Notes: a model not told the origin generated them from the letters alone. 64,000 nucleotides of DNA from Elmis aenea (GCA_947652605.1 OX393577.1:52414108-52478107), one strand, 5' to 3'; counted from the stretch's first letter, positions 23,501 to 36,800 are shown. Made by a program: numbers and translations.

Positions 23501-26500
23501 GGCTTTTCTCGCAAATGCTTTACCACACAACCCACAAATAAAGGGCTTATAGCCGGTGTGGACAATAGAATGCACTTCTAGATTGTGAGCTGACCCAAAC
23601 TGCTTGTCTAAAATCAAATACGTTAATTTAATTTAAAGTACCTTGAAGAATAAGCAACTAAAAAGCTTTTATTATAAGTGGATATAAATTTAAATATATT
23701 TATCACATTGTGTTAAGGATGTGAACCTGACAACCTTAAATAATTCAAAATTCGTATAATTAAACTCTAGTTTTCACATCAAAATAAATATGTGTAAAGT
23801 CTGTTTTATACTACACTACTTTTTCGTTTAAGAAAATCGTATACGATTTTCTAGTACGGTGTCAATCAGAAATTAAAAATCTTGAACGAAAAATTCGTAC
23901 GAAATTATTACCGTCCCTATATGCGTCCAATTTTAGCATGCGCGCATGCATATTCTACTGTTACTGTATCTGACCGCATGTCATTTGTGGGTTAGGTTAA
24001 CTGAAACAATCAAACGATGTTAAATACTACTTATTAACGTTAATCCCTCATAATTTATTTTGTAGGAATAAATATGTAGAATGGGACAAGCGTTAAATAT
24101 ACGTTAAATTTGAAAATGATTCGCTTTCTGTTGTGATCAAATTGAACATTTGACATGGTTACTCAAAGTGCCAACAAAATATGATAAAAGTTACTAAGAA
24201 GTAACCAAAATATATTGGGGTTTTCGTACCAAAATATAATACAATGTAAAAGGTTCATATTTTCCATGCTAAATTCTTGAACGAAATTTTTGTATCAAAA
24301 ATCGTATACGATTTTCTTAAACGAAAAAATAGTATAGTATAAAACAGTCTTAATGGTGAGCTTGAGCTAAGCCTTTACTAGTACAGGGTGGTCCAAATTC
24401 GATGGGATTGCATGGGTATCTCGGTTAATATTTAAAATAGAAAAACGATTAAATTACCAAAAATGTGCAGTTTTTTGAGACAAACTCAAAACCGTCTTCA
24501 AAAATATTCTATCATTTCCGGTTTTCGAGTTACTGAATAAAAAGTGTTTTTTTGTCATATTTATTATGTGTCATATCTCTGTTATTGTTGTAAATATCGA
24601 AAATATTTTTGATGATCATTTTTAGATATTTTAATGTTTAATTTGATTACAATAAAAAAACAAATTTTACGCTCACCGTTAAAAAGTTATGACACAAACT
24701 CACCTTTTTTTAAATGGGAGCAAAAGTTGGCCATAACCTATTTAAATTCCTTAATTTTTTCTCATTCCAAATACATAAGGGTTGATGTATTTATTTTCAA
24801 TAATACACAATCTACGAAGGTTTTTAGTTTTTTTTTTTAAGAAAATCATAGAAGGCTGTGAAAACAAACAAAAAAGCAGGTGTAAAACCTTATAAAACTC
24901 ATGTGGTACAAGTTAACAAGGATTTTAAATTTGTTGTTGATATAAACATCAAAAATTTTTGAACATAACATAAACAGCATATACTACATTACTGCTGATT
25001 CCGACTATGTTGTTGTTATTTTATGTTCAAATATTTACAATGTTTATCTCAACAACAAATTAAAAAACTTTGGTAACTTGTACCACATGCGTTTTATAAG
25101 GTTTTGCACCTAGTTTTTTTTTGTTTTCACAGCTCACTGATTTTCTTAAAAAAAAACAACTAAAAAACCTTCGTAACTTGCGTATTATTGAAAATAAATA
25201 CATCAACCCTTATTATATTTGAATGAGAAAAAAATAAGGAATTTAAATAGGTCATAGCCAACTATCGCTCCTATTTAAAAAAAGGTAAGTATGTGTCATA
25301 ACTTTTTAATGGTGAGCGTAAAAATTTCTTTTTTAGTGTAATCAAATTAAACATAAAAATATCTAAAAATAATCTCAATAAATATCTTTGATATTTACAA
25401 CAATAACGGATATATGACACACTATTAATATGACAAAAAAACACTTTTTATTCAATAACTCGAAAACCGGAAATGATAGAATATTTTTGAGAACGGTTCT
25501 GAGTTTGTCTCAAAAAAGTACACATTTTTGGTAATTTAACCGTTTCTCTATCTTGACTATTAACCGAGATACCCATGCAATCCCATTGAATTTGGACCAC
25601 CCTGTACACCTAGTTCAGAAGGTATCCAGTAAAACTTTAAAATTGGTTCTTTTGCTTAATTTCATTTAAACTAAATGTAATGGTAATAATTATTAAGATT
25701 CCACATTATGCCTTTATTGAGTAAACAATTTTATATTTTCTCAGTATTTCAAACAATTTAAAGAGCTTTTGCGACTACTTTGATTAGGTTTTGTAAAAAA
25801 TTTTGGTAATTCACAAATTCGCTTCGGATTGTTAAACATGGGGGGTTGGAAGGGGAATTTGCAAAAATCACGTTTCAACATAACCTCAGCAATTTTCATG
25901 CAGGTTCCGTTAGTGATCCTAATTTTATTTGATTTTGTATGTTTGTTGCCGACTGTCAAAAGTACACACTAGAAAGAGAGGAACATATTTTTGTTTCATT
26001 CAATCGACTTTATCGCCACTTATTTGTAGATAGGGATTACAAAATATAGGAATTTTTGTAAATATATACATGGTGTGTAAAAATTAGCGGAAGCGCTACA
26101 CGTGACGATGTTCTTCGTAAAATTCTAAGTCGAAAATCTTTATACAAAAATGTTGTACCATGCTTCCTATGACCTCAGGAACCATTTAAAGAAACAAAAA
26201 TTTGGCAACATTGCATACATTGATTTGCGTTTGGACATTTTTTTATCAGCAATTTTTACTTAGATATTTACAATTTTTGTTCGAATTGAAAGCCTTCAGT
26301 TCGTAAACATAGCTGCAAACTTTTGGGTATCGTCTAACACAAACTAGAAATAATTACGAGAAAAACAGAGATGACAGCTAATGACAATGTTGCCATGTGT
26401 ATTATTTTCATTCAAATCAGTGATTAACATATTTTCAACACCAATTTTTGAAAGGAAGAACACAATATCTAGGAAAAAATACTATTCGAAATTTATTTTT

Positions 26501-29500
26501 ATTCCAAATTGCAACTTTTTCATTTGCAAGTATTAAATAATAACGCTTATTAAAGGATTAAATGTCAAAACTTTGAGGACCTCTTGCAGACACAGCAAGC
26601 ATGGTACAACATTTTCGTATTAAGATTTTCGATTTAGAATTTTACGAAGAACATCGTCACGTGTAGCGCTTCCGCCAATTTTTACACACCCTATATACAG
26701 CTTATAAAGGCCTTCAGAAACTCTACTAAGAAACAAATCAAGCAAATGTAATTAAAACCTACTAATTGCTATTAAAAAAGTACTCACTGCAAAGATGACA
26801 AGAGAAATCTTTAATGCCAGAATGAGTTCGCTCGTGCTGGGTCAAATTCTGTTGACTAAGAAACGATTTATTACATTTTTGGCACTGGAACGGACGTGGT
26901 CTAACTTCATGGGTCTTTTCATGTGCTTTAAATGTATATTTTGAAGCGAAATCTTTCCCGCACAATTGGCAAATGTAAGGTCGCACTCCTGTATGAGTAT
27001 TTATATGTTCATCCAACAGATTTTTTGAACTTAAAAAAAAAAAAAAATTAATTACTTAAAACCAGGGTTGGGCAAAGTTTGATTTTTATTAAAAAAATTA
27101 AAAATCATTTATTTTAATTTAAAAAATCAATATTTGATTTTTTTGTAAGAAACTTGACTATTTTACCTTTTTACAACTAATTTCTCCATTTTTCACACTA
27201 CATTATATCTACTAGACAGCGTCATTCAAAAAAAAGTATGCAACCAATGAAAAAGTTTTTTATTAAAAACTTCTCATTAGAAACTTTTATTCTTGATAAA
27301 AGTTAGTGCATGACCTAAACCTAATTTTCAGATGGTAAAAAATTCATACGACACTAGATTTTAGCAATCTCAGAAATACTCACAATAGTAAAGTGGCCTT
27401 ATTTTAAGAGTTACAAAAAAACTTTAACTTAAACTAAAGGCAATTTAATCTTGCGAGTATTTCTAAAATCGCTAAAAGCTGGTGTCGTTTGAATTTTTCT
27501 CGAACTTTTTTTTTCCTTTATTAGTTTTAGGCCAGGATATCAATAATAAAAAACTTTTCTATTAATTGCAAACTTTTTGAAGGTTGAAATTACTATAAAA
27601 TTCGAAAATGATATTGCAACGTCAAATTTGTATTAAGTCGTATTTTTGATTTTTAAACAATTTTTTCCTATGATTTTTTTTTGTATTAAAATAAGGGCAC
27701 TTTACTTTTGCAAATATTATTAAAATCGTTAAAATCTAGTGTCATATGAATTTTTTTCATCTTAAAATTAGTTTTAGGTCATGCATCAACTTTTATCAGA
27801 AATGAAATTTTTCTGAAAAATCGATAATTAAAAAAAAAACTTTTTTAACTGTGGCAAACTTTTTGAATGACGAAGATCTTTTGAACCTATAATTAAAAAT
27901 TATTGTAAAAATTTACAAAGCAAATCTACCGGAATGGGTCTCTAAAAATAATATTCCTGAAGCGACATTTTTTCTCCCCAACCTATGAGAAGCCAATATG
28001 CTATATTTCCGGTATATTTTACTAGCGATTGTTTAAGTGGGTGGAAGTAAAACGTGCACATAATTTATATGTGATGTTGAATCGTGAAGATAAATAAAGT
28101 TTGATTTAAATAATGATTTTAGTTTAAAAAAATCAGCTGATTTAAATCAGTTGATTTAAATCATGATCTTAGTTTTAAAAAACAGCTGATTTAAATCAGT
28201 TGAATTAAATCGCGATTTAAATCAGTTGAATTAAATCGTGATTTAAATCAGTTGAATTAAATCGTGATTAAAATCAGTTGATTTAAATCATGATTTTAGT
28301 TTTAAAAAATCAGCTGATTTAAATCATGATTTTAGTTGAGAAATCAGCTGATTTAAATCATGATTTTAGTTTTAAAAAATCAGCTGATTTAAGTCAGTTG
28401 ATTTAAATCAGGCCAACCCTGCTAAAAACGCCAAAAATTTGAGTCCATTGTAATAGATTAACAAACAGAATTTGCCTTTTTTTTAAAAACAACAGTTACC
28501 TGTATCTTTTCCCGCACGTTTCGCATGTCCATGCTTTGTTCTGAGGATAATGCATGCGCTTATGGATACGAAACAGACGTAAATTATTGAAGATTCTATT
28601 ACAAACTTCACACTGAAAGTCCCCTTCTTCGGTTGCTACATGTTCATCTAAATGTAAAGAGAGTTCATTACGTTTACGGAAATCTTGGCCACACACATCA
28701 CAAATATACACTCTTGCATCATGACTAGCTTTAACATGATGGATAATGGCTTTAGCATCACCACAAACAGTATCGTCTCCTTCACATAATAAACATGTGT
28801 AGTCACTTCCATTTCTGCTTACAACCTGTAACAAATAATACACAATTTTAGGTCAATATTTGTTCATTTATCATTTTATATAAGATGTTGGTCAAATATG
28901 TTATGAAGCGGCGATATTCAATATTTCGATAAAATTAATCATCAAGTACTGAATGTAATTTCCAAAACCTTATTTGTGATACACAGACACAATTTTCGAT
29001 TGACTGGCAGCAGTGGCCGCTCATAAGAACTTGCAATGTAGGGGCTGTAGCGACAAATGTAACCAACATTTTCACTACGGACAGGGATTAAAAAATCACA
29101 TTACCAATAAAAATTAAAACAAATATATGCTTTATGTATAAAACTATCAATTACAGTTTTATATTACATACTTATATTTAAATACCTTCGCTCTTTCTGG
29201 TTTATTAATTTATCGATGAATCTTTTATTGAAATTATGTAGTTATATTCTCAATCAAAAATAGTTAAATCGGACATAGAACATCCTGTTTTATTTTAATA
29301 TTTTCACTAAATGGCAAATTTTTTCTTATAAATATTAAACAGAATTTTTATTTCATTTTAATTAATTTTTATCCATGTACTTAACCCCTTAATGCGCAAT
29401 TTTTATTTTAAAAAATCATTTTAAAAAATCCGTTTTTTTAATTTGTGGAAATCACTATTTGAACATACTTACATATGGAGACAAAATTAATGTTTTTGAT

Positions 29501-32500
29501 TAAACATTTAATTTTTTTTAAGTGTGGTGTGTGTGGTCCACATTGGAAAGCCACTATTGGGATTTCGTAAACAGTAAGAGCTACAAAGAAGTTTAAATTA
29601 TATACAGTCGAACTTCCATAACTCGAACTTCTATAAGTCAAACTTTTCTATATCTCGAATTTGTTCGCAAATTTTTGCATCAAGTTCGCATTTTACATAC
29701 AATTTTGTTTCTATATCTCGAATTTCTCTAAGTAAAATTTTTCTATAACTCCAAGTAAAATTTGAGATTTTTGAAGACAGTGAACTTCCTAAACTTGAAT
29801 TTTTGTAATTTTGTATTGTATTGTGTATGTTATTCTTCTTAATGTGCTAATGACCGGATTATCGCAGGTATGTACTCGTATTTATGCGCTAGCTGTATTT
29901 ACTGTTAATCGCATTATATGTAGATCCTGTTTGGTATAATAATGGGGCTATAAATTAAAGAAATTTTAGAGTTTAAACTCATTGTTTCTTCTTACCTCTG
30001 CGTAACAATTGCTAATATGCGTCATTTTTTAAGCAAGTGTAGCGAATATTTGTGTTCAAAAGAGAATCTTACAGACGAAGTGTATCGCGCGTTAATCGAA
30101 GAATTTGCAGCTGGTTGCAAATCATACAATTAATCACGATCATATTAATGTCAAAGTGACAGTTTTAACAGAACAACAACAAAGCAATAAAATTGTTTTG
30201 TTTTTTTTTGTACAAGATCATTTGATTCAAAAATTGAACAAAATGAGTTTTTCTCAAATTTTTGTGGTAAAATATCATTTTAGATATAAAGTGTCATATA
30301 TCATTGAAATCAGAAGACAAAATGCTATCCGCGTAAAAAGTTGCCGTGGAGAAGTGCTTTCAGATTGTCGATATCTTAAAAAATGTAGGTAATAGGGCAA
30401 AAAAACGAAAATCAATTTTTTCAGTTTTCCTTGAATAACTTTTGAACTAAGACAGCTATGAAAATTTTCTTTGCAGATATTTGATGAGCATCTAATTTCT
30501 CAACTTTGCCCTAATTTAACCGACCTCGTAGCTCTTAAGATAAGCGAGATCCCCATGCATTTACTCGAATTTGGGATACCCTGTATAGCCACATTTATGT
30601 ATATGTACATACATAAAATGTTGGCACAGTTTCTACGGTGTGTTTAAGATAACCTAACTTTTTTTTTTGTGTAATAAATTTCGAAGCAAGTGCAGCACAT
30701 AGTCCGATATTACAATATTTAAAAAAGCAACGAGTGCATATTTATAATTCCAGTGCTTATAAATTTATTCTTTTTGCCTTTATATGTGAAAATTCTTTAA
30801 AAACATTGTTCAAATCTAAACCTTTACTTACTCTTATCTATACATCTTTAACAGTACTCTAGATATTTGTCTGTTTTCATACTTTTGCGCAGCACTGTAC
30901 AGTATAAAAGCGTTGTGGGACTGACAAAAATTCATACCGCATATTAATTTAATAAGACTATCAAATGTAGCTGCAGTCAAGCGATAAAATAATATTTTTT
31001 AGTTAGAAAACTAGTTTGAAAAATATGCATCATTTCATTTCGATCTGGAGGGGTTGCAGCCCTGCAGCCCCTATGGACCAACAGTGTTTTTATATAAACA
31101 CAAATATTTGTAAAACAAGTATTTGACAACAAATTGAATAAAATTAGATGTAACTCACTGGAGGTAAAACTTCTTCCTTGATTTTTTTTGGCATAAATTT
31201 TCTATTATCCAGAACTTCTTTTCTCTTCAAAATATTTGGCTTGTCTGAAATTTCCACACCTGGTTCAAGTTTTATTCGCACTTTTTCCTCTAAACAATAA
31301 AGACAAAGTCTTAATTAATTGTATCTAAACTACACTTACACATTTTATACAGTGCAACTGCTTTAAATTTGAGTTTGAATAAATGTATGGAAATTGATAA
31401 ACAACTGTCATTATTTATGGTAAAAGGTTATACCTAAACTTTTCTCAGCAATTGCAGCGGCTTGTAATAATGCATCAGTGTTATCTTCTCCTGGAGGCTC
31501 ATAATCAGAGTCGGATGAATTATCAATAGCTCCAGCATCCACTATTTCATTACCAAGTATATGGAAAGTTGGGTTACCTTCAGAATCTATTTGTGTTATA
31601 CTTTTAGGTGGGTCAGATTTATCTAAACCACCGTGAATTTTTACCAATTCCATTTCAATATCTTCTATAGACTGTAAATTATTTTTTTCAGCAGGTGCCT
31701 AAAACATCGGAACTTGTAATACATGACACATCTTGGTTATAATAAATTTACAGTCACCTCCAAAATATTTTAAATACTGATTAAACTGTCTTCCTTATTA
31801 ATTCTGTAGTTTTAATACCACACACAAACTAAAAAAATACTAATGCATAATTCAAATGCTTGTTTATTTTACTCTATTGTTTAATCATACAGCCTACTTA
31901 AATAATTTAGATAAATTAAACATGCGAATGACAAGTAAAATGACAATTAAATTAAATTGTAACTGAGAAAAACTTGTATTGTACTGGTTAAGTAGAACTA
32001 AGTATTTTCATAAAATTTTTGTACCTGTGTGTCATCATCCGAGGACGGTATATCTAAAATTGTTTTCGGTACTTGATTTTCTTTATTTGCTTCACTAACT
32101 TTTGAAGTGGAAGTCTCAGCTTGATTGGAATTTTTTGTTTTTGCATCGTTATCTTCCTCAAAATCACCATTTTTACATTTCTGTAATGATTTTTTATAAT
32201 TTAGTACTACTTCTTCTTTAATTTCACCTATCCTTTGTTCCAATTCGTCGAACTCGTCGAACAATTTGAAACACTTTTTGCAGATAAGACTCGAATGTAC
32301 ATTTTCCTCTGTTATAGTGTTTCCCAGTACTTGGGACATTACTTGATTTAAAGGTTTTTCCGTGCATGTTAAGCTCTAAAAACGTTATATGAACAAATTT
32401 AACAAATAATACAACAAATACTCACTTCTTGGTTAAAAATCTGTAGCGAATTTCGTGTAGATACTCCAACACGCGAATTACACACTAAACAGTGTTGGTT

Positions 32501-32528
32501 ATCTTTAACACAATTGTTAACAGACATC
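14595..32528 (-). CDS. ZAD-domain C2H2 zinc-finger protein, ten coding exons
   Basis: Probable DNA-binding transcription or chromatin factor. Exons on the minus strand: 32527-32426, 32375-32025, 31698-31434, 31289-31160, 28825-28500, 27029-26788, 23607-23331, 20990-20639, 15152-14913 and 14849-14595 (stop TAA). Exons 1-2 encode a ZAD with CLVC and CKKC cysteine pairs about 60 residues apart. Exons 3-4 are acidic and then basic. Exons 5-8 encode twelve regular C2H2 fingers plus one degenerate first finger (starting YTCLLC), often with HTGE-type linkers; four fingers are split by introns. Exons 9-10 form an acidic Glu/Asp-rich tail ending AWIKIVPE. Total is about 840-846 residues. All phases agree except exon 4, where the annotated length is one base off unless the exon 5 acceptor lies 11 nt further in. 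An acceptor at 32528 shows an upstream 5' UTR exon. Transposons fill the introns. No orthologue name is offered. Confidence 0.9.
15706..16360. repeat. Inverted repeat inside the 15423-18598 element
   Basis: Arms about 15840-16045 and 16060-16350 pair with modest divergence, for example GACAAGTGTCCG against CGGACACTTGTTGG. Apex near 16055. Likely the remains of one more palindromic insertion; its ends could not be fixed. Confidence 0.55.
16546..18058. mobile_element. Near-perfect palindromic element CAGGGTTCTCG, flanked by TA
   Basis: Termini CAGGGTTCTCGTTTTTCGC and its inverse, TA on both sides. Arms of roughly 720 bp mirror each other with few differences around an apex near 17300. The motif TATGGGGATCTCGTAAAC lies about 25 bp inside each end. 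Transcribed through, it would fold into a very long hairpin. No protein coding. Confidence 0.85.
18132..18423. mobile_element. Hairpin MITE, copy 1
   Basis: Ends ATGTCGTAGGCATAATGTG and its inverse, about 48 bp of terminal repeat. Centred on a second, perfect stem (TTAACCTGACCCTC against its complement) with a loop of about 20 bases at 18284-18304. The same element occurs inverted at 49796-50127, with the loop inverted as well. Confidence 0.8.
18737..20085. mobile_element. Large palindromic element, right end lost
   Basis: Left end CAGAGTGATTG with CATGGGGATCTCC inside it. Arms about 18905-19345 and 19665-20075 pair, for example AAAACGCATTTTTTC-type stretches around 19190 and 19805. The right terminus expected near 20250 is replaced at 20100-20325 by another fragment ending GGTCCACACTGTA. 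Confidence 0.65.
21137..22972. mobile_element. hAT-type element with perfect AAAATGAT duplication, carrying inserts
   Basis: Termini CAGGGCTTCGAACC and GGTTCGAAGCCCTG with 8-bp duplications at 21129-21136 and 22973-22980. Its own sequence is the TTCCGGTTTTCGTTCCG repeat at both ends. The middle (about 21196-22805) is filled by palindromic material: arms around 21540-21760 and 21900-22160 share GGCCATTGGAAAACAAAAC, a further direct copy starts near 22322, and a GGGACACCCTGTA terminus lies at 22789-22801. Confidence 0.8.
23797..24350. mobile_element. MITE with long terminal repeats, TA target
   Basis: About 50-bp inverted termini rich in AAAATCGTATACGATTTT, each end carrying that 18-bp perfect palindrome. 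TA at 23795-23796 and 24351-24352. Interior contains ATGCGCGCATGC. Located in an intron of the zinc-finger gene. Noncoding. Confidence 0.75.
24384..25605. mobile_element. Complete CAGGGTGGTCC palindromic element
   Basis: 1222 bp between TA dinucleotides. Both arms mirror each other, with ATGGGTATCTCGG-type sequence about 25 bp from each end and the apex near 24985. It serves as the reference copy for fragments at 1-878, 36605-37444 and 38259-40061. Small ORFs inside have no family similarity. Confidence 0.85.
26069..26692. mobile_element. Palindromic element of the zinc-finger gene intron
   Basis: Left TGGTGTGTAAAAATTAGCGG and right CCGCCAATTTTTACACACCC. The arms continue GCGCTACACGTGACGATGTT against its complement. 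About 624 bp, TA-rich flanks. Lacks the GGGATCTCG motif. Confidence 0.75.
27063..28421. mobile_element. hAT-type element with internal GATTTAAATCA satellite, copy 1
   Basis: Termini CAGGGTTGGGCAAA and GGCCAACCCTG. Flanks CTTAAAAC and CTAAAAAC match at 7 of 8. The right third (about 28085-28410) is a tandem satellite of ATCAGCTGATTTAAATC units, some self-complementary. No coding sequence. Related copy at 59917-61664. Confidence 0.75.
29540..30592. repeat. Disrupted palindromic element with a pogo/Tigger-like insert
   Basis: The left part carries ACTATTGGGATTTCGTAAAC (29551-29570). The right end at 30540-30587 carries GCGAGATCCCCATGC and GGGATACCCTGTATAG. Inside, CAGTCGAACTTCCATAACTC at 29605 resembles the end of a pogo/Tigger element, followed by repeated TCGAA units. 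A matching right end was not found. No transposase domain recognised. Confidence 0.5.
30850..30899. repeat. Solo Tc1/mariner-like terminus
   Basis: AACAGTACTCTAGATATTTG then TTTTGCGCAGCACTGTA, third copy of the terminus at 891 and 9606. Confidence 0.5.
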
Positions 32529-33385
32529 CTGCAACAAAAATGTAAATTATAATATGTTTGGATAAAGGAAAGCATAACTACCATTTTTATTTGCTATATT
32601 ACATCACAACTGTGATAAAGATATTATGAATTTTAAATATTATTAATTCACCACCACTGTGTAAAATATTCCAACAGACGAAAATAACAGCAATGTGACA
32701 AAAATCGACAACAATAAAAAGTCCCCTAGACCAAAAATAAAATTGAACACATTAACGTTTAACATGTCTGCCGAAAAAAACCTTGGTAGGCAATTTAACA
32801 ACTATTTTGTGTTTATAATAGATAAAAAACATCAAATCGGCGTGACACTTAGTATTAACATAGTTTACCTTTTCAAATTGAAGGATTATTTTAGGGAAAC
32901 ATTTGATTTTTGCGAAAAACAGGGCTGACGAACAAATGCTGCCAAGCTTGAGATATGACGCGTTGTATAAGCTAACTGTGACCGTGGACCGTTGAACGCG
33001 CAAGAGCGAATAATTCTAAAATGGACGATTGTTCATGAATAATTGGTAGCTTTGCTTTTGTATAATTTGTTTTTCTGTCTCAATATAGCACTTTGCCGAA
33101 ATAAAGCAATTATATTTACTAAAAGTATTATGCTTAATACAAATGTAGTATGTATTATGCACGAAAATGCATTAATTTTAAATTATTGCATGTTTAATTT
33201 CTCAACATTTATCACATTTAGGTACTGGTTGGTAACCAAACTACGTGTTGTAGTGTTTTCACGGTTGGTTCATAGATAGAGCACTAACTTCAAGTATGCT
33301 CGTATTGCAAGGTTGTTAATAGAACTACGAGCAACCACAGGTTAATTGAACTATTGTATTTTCACTTATCTAAAATCGTAATAAA
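32529..33385. promoter_or_regulatory. Intergenic region between the zinc-finger gene and ARMT1
   Basis: Contains the unresolved 5' UTR exon of the zinc-finger gene and presumably divergent promoters. No transposon end was recognised and no significant ORF. Promoter function is inferred from position. Confidence 0.35.
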
Positions 33386-33573
33386 ATGGTACGTAATTTA
33401 TTTATACTAATTTTGAAAAATTTGCATTGTATATCTAGGGGTAGAATAAATTTGTTAATTTTTTTTGCATAATAAAATTAGTTTAATATTTACAGGACAA
33501 TAATATCAACAGTACTAATATCGCTCAAGAAATCCTGCAAATGCAAAGCCAAATAATAATTTGTTCATTTTAG
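33386..33573 (+). CDS. Candidate 26-codon split micro-ORF between two divergent genes
   Basis: ATG at 33386-33388 is followed at once by a donor GTACGT. The acceptor TTTACAG leads to an exon starting 33496 that reads DNNINSTNIAQEILQMQSQ and stops at TAG 33571-33573. The spliced product has 26 residues. It lies between the zinc-finger gene (minus) and ARMT1 (plus). It may equally be a leader of ARMT1, whose own start lies 270 nt downstream, or chance. I do not recognise the peptide. Confidence 0.25.
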
Positions 33574-33840
33574 GCACAGTGCAAATATCACAGACACGGC
33601 TAAATTATAGCAGAGTTCAAGATGTGGCGTGTGGGAAATGTTAAAGGTCAGCTAGAAGTTTATATTTAATATTCTAACCTATAATAGATGACCTGTCAAT
33701 GACATTGGCATTACTTTTATCTGTTGCAGGCCTGAACAAAATTATTTATGACGTTAACGCATTGTCAAATTTTAATAATTTATTGTATATTAGCTTATAC
33801 AACTCTAATGTGTCAGTGTGATGACGAAACCAATTTCAGT

Positions 33841-36800
33841 ATGGATCTGAAGACTCCTCGAAATGTATTACTTACTCCATTTTATAAAAGGTAGATGCAC
33901 TATTTGTGTAGCAATAACGTTGAAATTATAACCTAAATTGTAGGAGCTTTGCCTTTTATACCATGAAAAACCGATTACCAGTTATATTAACACAAGCAGT
34001 TGATATTATGGTTCGTTACAAAGATGATATAGTTGGTCAGTATGGAGAGGTATGGTGTAAATCTTTGTAATGCTTTTAGTCTAAGACTAAGATGTTGTTT
34101 TAAGGCATCACGTGAAGAACTAAAACAAGTAATAGGAGAGATGTCTAAACTGAAGTATGAGATTCAGACAAACAAACCTCTGAGAGCCTTAACATCAAAT
34201 GCTCCAGATGTTAAATTTTACAATCAATATTTGGACACTCAAACTGCCGAATTAGGCGAACCAACCTTTTTTAATTCTATATGGTTACATGGGGAATGTT
34301 ACACGTATAGACGAATGCGGGAAACATTGGAGTTAACGTAAGTTATGTAACATTTTCCAATTTGCATAAAATTTTATTGCTACATATGATTAATGAATAA
34401 CTTGTTTGTAATTCAATGTTTTACTTTTAGAAACACGTTGAAAACTTATGATCCGTTTAAAATACAAAAGGAACAAACTTATGCAAATTCCAGTGGGGCA
34501 ATGGAGCAGTTGGCTAAACATTTACTTTTTGTTGTGGATCAAACAAACGAGACAAAAAATATAAGTGAGGAATTCATACGTTTGTTAAAAGTAAGTTTTT
34601 CATGGGTGGCTATTTAAAAGCATTAATAAATATGTTTTTAGTTGAATTTGTGGGGTAATAAGTATGATTTATCAATTTCTAATGGAACTGTAGGCGCTGC
34701 AACAGAAGATATTGTATCTAAACTTAATGAATTGGAACCCTATATTATAAGTGACTATTCAGATGAAGTTTGGTCTGCTATATCCGATTCAAATGCAACA
34801 TCAGAAATTATAGGTAAGTGTTAAAAATCAGGGTTCCAGGAAAATTAAATTTAGATAATTTTAAAACGTATGGAATGCACCACTTCATTCAAACTATTAT
34901 GGGGATCTCGTTTAATGTGAGAGTCAAAGATTCTGTTAAATTAGCAAGAAGTTACATATAAAAGCTCAATTTGTAGTGATAGTGTCAAATGTTTTCAAGT
35001 GTGTAGGTAACTTGATGCAAGCAAAAAATGAAATTTTGTGATTTTATTTCATTTAATATCATTTTCTAATTATGCAAATAAAAATCTGAATATTTGTGTA
35101 TATCGTAATAAATTACATGTGCAAAAATGTAACAGTCAATTATCTTATGGTCGCTATACAGGGTGTCACACAAAAAACGCCGCAAGCTGTAACTCCGTTG
35201 TTTGTGGTCCGATTTTGGTGAACAAAAAAGTAAATGAAATGGCTCCTTTCAATTTTTTTCAAGTTGAACTTAAATGTCAAACGATAGTCAATTTTTTTTT
35301 CCAAATGGCACCATCTATTTTTTTTTACTTAAGCTGGTAGACATTTTTTTCTGAATTCAATGATGTAATCATAAGTTAATTTTAGTGCTAAACTAATAAG
35401 AAATAAAAAATAAAAGTTTAACTGAAATAGGTTAGTTTTCACAAAATTTTCAAGCGTGCCGTGAAAAACAAAAAAAAATGTAATCAACAAATGTCATTTA
35501 AATACCACACTGACGTTTAAATGACATTTGTTGATTAAGATTTTTTTTTGTTTTCCACGGCACGCTTGAAAATTTTGTGAAACCTAACCTATTTTAGTTA
35601 AACTTCAGTTTATAGTATGGGTCAATCTAAACAGATGAATCTTCCTTAGGTGTAAACACATTTTCCTGTGGTTACCATTGTTGCTATTGAGATTATGATT
35701 GTTATTAACAAAGGTAACCACAGTAAAATGTGTTTACACCTAAGGAAGATGCATCTGTTTAGAATGACCCATTTGAGGAGCCATTTCATTTACTTTTTTG
35801 TTCACCAAAATCGGACCACAAACAACGGAGTTACAGCTTGCGCTGTTTTTTGTGTAACACCCTGTATTAGATATTTACATAAGTAGATAGAATTTGTTTT
35901 TTTTTTATAGTAATATAAGGTTTGTTCCAACAGCTACTTGGACTGTACAGTAAACGATCACGAGTGTGCGCAGTATCAATATCGCATTCCAACACAGTCT
36001 CTGACTGTTCACCGGACGGTTTAGTCGGCTGTTTCCATTATTACAAAATTAATACATGAACTAGTCAGTGTATGGTTAAACAGTTCTTGGATGAAAGCAT
36101 GTACCAGCATTTGGATTTTTACACGCATGCGCTGTTCATAACTAACGTGAGCTCAGCTAGCTATGCATCGCTCCTCAATCCCATTTAGTGTTAGATTCTT
36201 AAGGTGTTTACCCTAGCGATGCGCACATTTCTATGAACCCAATACTCAAATGTCATTTACAGTTAGGCTAGTCGTAAAAGCGTTCCAACAACGGCTAATA
36301 CTGGGCAATACATTTATTAGTACATAGTTCACGCATGCGAATAAAACACTTCATGCATTCATCCAAGGATCGGTTTTAAACAGCTTGTTGGAACAAACCT
36401 ATATACTCCAAACTTTTTGCAAATTAGTTTTGTAAATTTATTGATGCCAACAAAAATCACAAAATTTAATTTTTCGCTTATATTAAATTACATATGCAGT
36501 TTTAAAAAAATCTGAATATCGCTACAGGTTGAGCTATGTTATGAATATGTAACTTAATGTTAAGCAAGATCCTCATAGTCGATCAAATTAAGTGATATAG
36601 CCCGTGGATCAAATTCTGTGGGATAACATGCATGTCTTGCTTAATATTCAAGATGGAGAAACGGTTAAATACTGAAAATATACAGTTTTTTGAGACAAAT
36701 ACAGAACTATTTTTAGAAATATTGTATCATTTTCGGTTTAGCGAAAAACTGTTTTTTTGTCATTTTAATAAAGTGTCATATCTCAGTTATTGTTGTAAAC

